Part shown: piece by piece, positions 57,927 through 64,000 of the stretch
Position numbering within the stretch: the stretch's first letter is position 1
How the letters are laid out: every line of letters begins with the position of its first letter
NCBI GenBank assembly: GCA_946122785.1
Contig: CAMGYJ010000007.1
Location: 40,325,587 to 40,389,586 of the forward strand
Length of the DNA: 64,000 bases
DNA from: Linum tenue
Lineage: Eukaryota > Streptophyta > Magnoliopsida > Malpighiales > Linaceae
Direction: 5' to 3'
Made by a program: the position numbers and the translations under genes
The notes under the pieces: generated by a model
Databases searched by the model: none
What the model was told of the DNA's origin: nothing
Seen by the model: only the letters and a program-made list of their open reading frames with translations

Positions 57927-60900
57927 ATGCTTTCTAGTTCTCCGCAGCCCCTATTCCCTCAATCCGCCCACGACGACGAAACCCCGCCGCCGCCGCGAGA
58001 CGATACAAACGGCGCCGTTTCGGTGGACGAGTTCCTGAGGCTCAACTTCCAGTCCTTCACCGTCCGCCAGCTCATCCAGGCCATCCTCGTCTCCGTCCCT
58101 CACTTCTTCGACGGCCAGCAAACCTTCATCAGCCTCTTCGCCGACGCGCCGCCGCCTCAAACCCAGCGCGTCTGCCCGACCGCCGCCGCCGCCGCCAATT
58201 ATCGATCCCATGCGACGACGACGACTGTGACCGAGTGGGGACTCGACTGCGGCACCACCAGCTCGCTCGTCGCCGGGCTCCCGGCTTCGTCCTTCTTCGC
58301 CGGGTGCCTCGTCGGCGGGTTCTTCCTGCCGGCGCTGAGCGACACGTGGCTCGGCCGGAAGAAGCTGCTGTTCCTGTCCTGCTTCGGGATGTCCGTGGCG
58401 GCGCTGACCACGGCGTTCAGCCCCAACGTGTGGGTTTACTCGGCCCTGAGGTTGGCGGCGGGGGTTTGCCGGTCGTCGATCAGCACGTGCGTGCCCGTGC
58501 TGCTGACGGAGTGCGCCGGGAGCCGGTGGCGTGGTCGCGCCGCCATCGTCGGCTTCCTGGCGTTCTCGCTCGGATTGCTGTCCTTACCGGGTAATTTGAA
58601 TTAATTAATTTATTAATTGGTTTTCGGAATGTTTAGTATAATTATTATTTTTGTTTGTTAGAGACTGGAGTAGAGTTAGAGTAGTCTTACGTACGGTGCT
58701 CTCACATCCTTGACGTTGTCCCCTCTACTGTTTTTTAGTGGTTGGTTTATCTTTAAAGGAGCTCAGTGAAATGATTATAAATAGAGTACGTACAGATTGA
58801 ATTGATCTCATGACAGACTAAACAAGTTTAGATCGGATCGAATTGATTTTCGTGTCATGCATGTAAGGAGGTCTTGGTGGGTAAAAAAAAGATAATTTGG
58901 GTTTTCTTATTATTCTACAAGGAAACATTTGAAGTCTTTCTTTGGTTGGCTATCTAGTTTGAGAGCTCATCAACAAACTCTCTTTTGTTTGTTGTGTTTT
59001 GCTAAAGATGATTTCCCAACCCCTTTCCTTTGGGAAATCCCCGATATAGTACTCACAACCCATATGTAAGAAGTGTTTTACTTATGCGCGAAACCGTTAA
59101 ATCATACGAGGTCTGACTCGCCTGTACTGTCACACTAAAAAATGGTCAAGTGTAACCACCTACTAATGCATAGTATAGTGGGTTTAGATTTAATTGTCAA
59201 CCCGGTCCTAGGTGTGATCAGGACTACTCCGTGAAGTTCTTATTATTTAGCGGTTCATCAACTGTAGTGAAGTCAACTAAACTAACAAACACAAGCAGTA
59301 AAAGTTGTGGTTCAAATTTGAGAGAGGTCGCCCAGATATGGTTCCCCTAGATTGCAGTTAAGCCAAGTTGTAATTCACCAAGTCCAGATTCAATGATAAT
59401 TATACTGCGGAAGGTTCTTATTCAGTCTGAAGTCTCGACTAAAGGTCTCCAGAACCTCTCAATCTGAATACCCGGCCGGCGACTAACCTCCACCGGAGGA
59501 AACAAACTGAGGCCCTAACGTGCAAAACCTCCTCTACTGGAGTAAATCCAGTACAGAATAGTGGATTGACTCCTCTACTAAAGTCGTCAATTCACCACCT
59601 TCAATTAAGGGTGCTCTATCAACCTAGGCAGATATTCTCCTTCTAGGTCAAAGCAGGAACTGCAAGAATTTGATCAGGATTCATGCAATTCAGAAACCAT
59701 GCCTCAATTGAATATAATCAATGTCAAAGAACATGTACTTGAGTTCATACAACCAAACCTAACATACAAATCTAGGGTTCTTCATACCCAGGTGAGTGAG
59801 AGAATTTACTCCATAAAGAGAGAAGAGAAATCAGCTTCAGATGCGAAAATCATTCTGTGAAGGATGAAAATCGGCTCCTAGTAGTCAATTGGCACTTCTC
59901 CAAACTTCAATCGAGCTCCAATGGTGTTGAGTCTCGATCTAGGGCACTTGGAGGTTCAGTTCGTTGCTTTTCTCTCTCTAGGTTTCTGCTTTTTTACTCC
60001 AAAACTCGATTCTCCATCAAAAGAGGCTAACTTCGCTTGAAAAGGAGCAGATCATGATACCCGGCCCAAATACCCGGTCGGGTATTGCTGGGGACCGGCC
60101 AGGTATTATCAAAACGCAACGCTCTGGCAGGGGGAAATACCCGATCGAGGGTCAGAATACCCGATCGGGTATTTAAGCTTCGCGGTCGGGCCCCCTTCTG
60201 CTTCTTTGGCCTCCAAAACAGTTTTACCCGGTCCTTCCTTCTCGATCACCCGGTCGGGTATTTCAGTGCCTGACCGGGTATTCTTGCCTTCCAGCTCCTC
60301 TAGCTCCAACTCTCCACTTTTTGACCCGAAAATCGCTTCCACGCCTCCATGTCCACGCCAAGTCCTGAAATATGACATAAACGAACAACCTAGCGTGAAA
60401 TCGGCTTAAAATACGAGAATTGACTATCAAACGGTTCAAGAATGGTGGTCAAAACATGTGCAAATAATAATCTATCAAGGTCATTTCGCATTCATTGGTT
60501 GGATAGATTGTCATTTTTTTTAGTAGATTGTCCGCTTCCATCCGACGAATACCAAGCTCCCACACACAATTCAAAGATCCCGAAACGTCTGTAAGATGGT
60601 TTTGACATATAGGTTGTGAGCACCATAGCAAGATTGTCTTTTAGTATCACTTTTAGAATATTACTAGGTGGCGATGCCGCGACTTACCGCAAGACGGAGA
60701 TGGCCTATGGGCATGTATTATGTGACCCGTTATAGTGTTTTGTGAGTATTATTAGTCTAAAATTAATTTTTTGTTAGCAGTTTTGTTGGTAATATTGAAT
60801 TGACAATATGATATTGATTGAGAATAGATATTATGGTGGTCAACATCCAATTTAAAAAATTTAAACATTTTGGCTAATAAATGATATTTACCTAAACCCA

Positions 60901-63900
60901 AGTAGACTCATTGATTATAGGTAGGGTAAGTGTGACGTATATATGAGTTTGAAAGTTTGTTGATGGGTTTGGCTAGGGTATGGATATTTATTTTCATAAT
61001 CTAAAGATGTGTATGAGTTGGGTATGAATACTCATTTATTCGAGGGTGTTTTAATTACACATACAAAAAATATACTTATTAATAGAACTTCAATAGTTAA
61101 GGTACTAAGATGTAATACAAAAAAATTTAGGTACTAAAATCTAATGTTCCATAAATATTTTGAGGACTTATATGTCAAAAAAATAAATTGAGGTTATAAA
61201 TCTAAAGATCTATTAAGTTTAGATATCCAACTGTAATTTGCATAATTGGTGCTTATTTCCTTTTATGGTGATGTATTTAAGATGATAATTATTTACTTTT
61301 TTATAGAAAATAGAAAACATATTTGATATGTATAACGGTTGAAAATTCCATGTATAATTGATGAAAATTCTAGTCCGGGTGAAAAAGAAAAACTCTAGAG
61401 AGAAGCAAAAGGAATACAAACTGGAACTCGCTTAAAATTTCATGCTTTCAAATCTCATAGTGGAAAATGACGACTTTCTTATAAGTAATAACCATATATA
61501 ATTGTTTTTAATTGACTCAACATTGAGCTGAAAAAGTTAGTGGTTCAAGGTTCAATTATTAATTCTGTAGACTGTTGTTCAGTCGTGTATGGACTCGTTC
61601 ATAATTGTGATTAGAATACATAAAAATAGTATACTAATTAGCGTTAGACGAAGAAGACAAAGAAAGAAATAAATAATGGGTTATGGAATGCGAGTAAAAA
61701 ATGAAACGAAGGGGAAGTAGATGATGAAAAGGTTTTGACCAATTCTTTTAGTTGGCCGTCAATGTAACAGTCAACCCTTTCCACTGTAGCAATTTATTAA
61801 CACTTGCTTATGTAGATGTCACATATTTTGTTACATGTAGTTAGTAGAAGTGTGTTTAGTACCCCGTAAATGTACTAAATGAGTTTATAAATTCGCTCTT
61901 GCAATATTTTAGAATCGTCTCTCTTTTATCATATTTTTTTTAATGTTTCACGTTTGAGTGATACAACATCTTGTATGTTAAAAACTAAATTTATACTTTT
62001 ATGTTATGGTGGTTTGGAACAAAAGGATTGGTGGATTGGATTCATGGATTCAAATGAAATCTAAACATTGGACCAATATGTGTAAAAGTAAAATATGTAC
62101 ATACGAAAATCTCATAAATTTAGATACCAAAACATAATTGTTCGATGATTTTAAATTAAAATTAAATTTGGGGTATCAAAATGTAAATTGTACATTACAG
62201 TGACTAAACTGTAATTAAATTAAATTTGGGGTATCGAAATGTAATAGTTTAGGCAACAGTAACTTGCCTTCAACTTTATATATACTAATGTTTAATGTTT
62301 CCAAGAAGTGCTTGTTGGGGAGAAAAAAACCACAAATTGACAACTTGTGTATAAATATCAAGGTTCAAAAAGGCGCTAGGCGTAAGGCGGGCGTTGAGTC
62401 TTTGTCTTGCGCCTAGCTCGCCTAGGCGTTGACTAAGCGTGCCTAGGCGTTGGAAGAAAATAGTTATTCGCAGTGCATGATGAATGAAATAGTAATCTAC
62501 AACACTTTCTCACTTCAGTTAAAATGATTAATAACTTACTCAACACTTAATGACATGAATATAGCTTACGAGTTCATAGAATCATAGCTCAATAGTTCAC
62601 AAAGTTCTTGAGCTATTGAAAATATTGCAATAGAAAATTGATTTCATAGTTGATGTTAATTTTGGTATTTAATATTGACTTCTTAGCTCCATCTAGTAAT
62701 GTTTAGGAGAGACTTATATGTCGCCGTACTCCATTAACGTGTTCCGGTATCTAATTAGGCGCGAAATCCCTAGGCGAGGCGTTTTGCCATTGCCTTGCGC
62801 CTAGGCGTGCCTAAGTGTAAGATTAAGCGTGCCTTTTTGAACCATGATATTAAATATTATGAGATTGTGTTATTGATACTTGTGTGAAATCTCAAGGAAT
62901 GAACCATTCATCGGTTTTAAGTCCCACTCAATTATGGTTCGGTCCATAAGCTAAGTAATGACTTGTTATTCGTACTGACTTTGAACCCGACATTATTCAT
63001 TTTCGTGATACTACATATGACGATGATGGAATAAAAAACACGTTTAGCCTGGTTCAAATTCTCGTCAACTTGGTAGCCAGCACAGCACACAAACCCTATC
63101 AATACATTGTTTAGTTTGATTCAATCCTCAAAACCTGTACTTTGTCTTCTTATAATTAATTAATAATAATAATAATTAATTTACTTAAAAAAAATCAAAT
63201 CAAATCTTTGCACGTATTTTAATCTGTTTTTAATCATTATCTTCCATTCGCTTCTTCTAATAATTTCTGATTCCACATGCAAATAGGTATAGCCTACGCC
63301 AACCGATACTCATCGTGGAGGCTCCTCTACATCTGGACAAGCATCCCCTCCATCATCTTCTGCATCCTATCCTACCCTTTCGTCACCGAGTCCCCACGGT
63401 GGCTCCTCCTCCGCGGCCACCGCCACCAAGCCGCCCACGTCCTCGCCACCCTCTCCTCCCCGTTCACGCTCCGCCGCAGCAAAACCTGCAGCCACAACAA
63501 CAACAACAACAACACTAACATCCCCGAGGAACCCACCACCACCAACATTGCCGCAGCTCCCTCCTCCTCGGTCAAGCAGCTGTTGGGGCGGAGGTGGGCC
63601 CGACAGAGGCTGGCCGTGGTGACGGTTCTGGCGTTGGGGACGGGCCTCCAGTTCTTCGTCCTGCTCCTCGGCGTCGGCAACTTGCACCACCTCAGCCTCT
63701 ACCTCGGCGTCGCCCTCAACGGCCTCCTCGACGTGCCGGCCTACGCGCTCACGTTCCTCCTCATCGAGACGCGCGGCAGGAGGCCCGTCCTGCTGGCCTC
63801 CTGCCTCACCAGCGGCCTCTGCAGCTTCGCCTACGTGGCGGTGGGCGGTGAGGTTGGGGTGGTGAAGGTCGTGGTGGAGCTGGGGGCGTTGTTCTGCGTG

Positions 63901-64000
63901 TGCATGGCGTTCAACGTGCTGGTGATATACACGATGGAGCTGTTCCCGACGAGCGTGAGGAACACGGCGGCAGCGGTGGGGCGGCAGGCGATCATGGTGG
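57927..64000 (+). CDS. organic cation/carnitine transporter, OCT1/2/3-like MFS protein (3' end outside window)
   Basis: Plasma or vacuolar membrane carrier of the plant OCT family (major facilitator superfamily), thought to move carnitine, polyamines or other organic cations. Two exons: 57927-58590 and 63287 onward, with a GT/AG intron of 4696 bp in phase 1. Start ATG gives MLSSSPQPL. Residues 1-45 are a Pro/Asp-rich cytosolic tail and TM1 spans about 46-72. A Cys-containing loop ends VTEWGLDC (101-108), then TM2. The MFS signature LSDTWLGRKK is at about 137-146, with TM3-TM5 up to 221. Exon 2 has SSWRLLYIWTSIPSIIF, the family motif ESPRWLLLRG, a loop with an Asn run, GRRWARQRLAVV and ELFPTSVRNTAAA. 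Some 459 residues are present; relatives have about 500-540. Exons are GC-rich, the intron AT-rich. The family call is firm; the paralogue is not. Confidence 0.9.
59114..60477 (-). mobile_element. solo LTR in the OCT intron
   Basis: 1364 bp from TGACTCGCCTGT to AATAATCTATCA, with TG...CA ends and a perfect 5-bp duplication AGGTC at 59109-59113 and 60478-60482. No primer site, polypurine tract or coding sequence, so the body was probably lost by LTR-LTR recombination. The - strand start TGATAG resembles gypsy LTRs, but the lineage is not assigned. A short motif, ACCCGGTCGGGTATT or CCCGATCGGGTATT, recurs at 60059-60290. Confidence 0.85.
62354..62850. repeat. MITE with GGTTCAAAAAGGC terminal inverted repeats
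   Basis: GGTTCAAAAAGGC at 62362-62374 and its complement GCCTTTTTGAACC at 62831-62843; the inversion extends outward through AATATCA / TGATATT. Subterminal GC-rich GCGCCTAGGCG-type repeats lie at both ends around an AT-rich core. No coding capacity. Confidence 0.75.
63490..63517 (+). repeat. in-frame (AAC)n run in OCT exon 2
   Basis: CAACAACAACAACAAC and neighbours encode six consecutive Asn residues in the loop after ESPRWLLLRG, part of a low-complexity stretch rich in Asn, Thr and Ala. Confidence 0.85.

Larger units (their letters stand above)
58591..63286 (+). other. 4.7-kb intron of the OCT-like gene
   Basis: Donor G|GTAATT after LSLPG, acceptor CAAATAG|GTATAGCC. It is AT-rich and holds a solo LTR (59114-60477) and a MITE (62354-62850). 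60483-62350 is plain AT-rich sequence in which a short phrase, AATTTGGGGTATC, repeats at about 62165 and 62224. No gene is visible in it. Confidence 0.85.

Noticed and set aside
57951..58426. - strand frames opposite the transporter exon 1
   Set aside because: GC-rich shadow frames of the conserved MFS coding sequence on the + strand.
63315..63851. Other-frame and - strand ORFs over transporter exon 2
   Set aside because: Pro/Arg- or Gly/Val-rich shadow frames; the true frame carries ESPRWLLLRG and other MFS motifs.

Overview
The window is nuclear DNA from a flowering plant, most likely a eudicot. The evidence is a 21-exon plant RAD54 gene, a plant-type organic cation/carnitine transporter gene, and plant retrotransposon lineages identified from domain order, primer-binding sites and catalytic motifs. 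There are only two host genes. About two thirds of the window is mobile-element DNA, and most of that sits in one nest between the two genes. I cannot name the species from the sequence.

Layout. 1-3660: a possible retrotransposon LTR end, then a heavily decayed L1-type LINE on the + strand. 4697-10735 (-): RAD54, the Swi2/Snf2 motor of homologous recombination; the 21 coding exons I assembled by splice signals total 2808 nt and read 935 codons plus a stop. 10865-12190: AT-rich intergenic DNA. 12190-48900: the nest. Its base is a cluster of fold-back (MITE-like) elements embedded in (TA)n. One fold-back was split by a SIRE-type Ty1/copia element (12717-36061, TSD GATAC/GTATC). That element was split by a chromovirus-type Ty3/gypsy element (18279-33614, TSD GAATC), which is now an LTR-body-LTR-body-LTR dimer. 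A neighbouring fold-back was split by an Athila-type gypsy element (37413-48846, TSD AAAAC). All of these retroelements lie on the - strand. 49100-57090: a decayed hAT transposase gene broken by a non-autonomous CACTA element (49338-50864, TSD AAA) and by a short-LTR copia element on the + strand (51613-57062, TSD ACGAC). 57927 to the right edge (+): the transporter gene, incomplete at its 3' end, with a 4.7-kb intron carrying a solo LTR (59114-60477, TSD AGGTC) and a MITE.

The sequence allows a relative order of events because insertion boundaries are exact and flanked by matching short duplications. LTR pairs differ at very few sites (roughly ten in 2075 bp for the Athila element, five in 362 bp for the short copia), so the nest looks young. 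None of the retroelement polyproteins is intact; each carries identifiable stops, frameshifts or deletions. The two bodies of the dimeric chromovirus have complementary damage: one lacks integrase, the other has a frameshift at the reverse transcriptase active site.

No wholly new gene system is evident. The most unusual signals are the dimeric chromovirus with a tandem hairpin array in its LTRs, the chimeric fold-back elements sitting in TA microsatellites, a 359-bp tandem duplication over a copia protease, and a possible alternative splice donor in RAD54.
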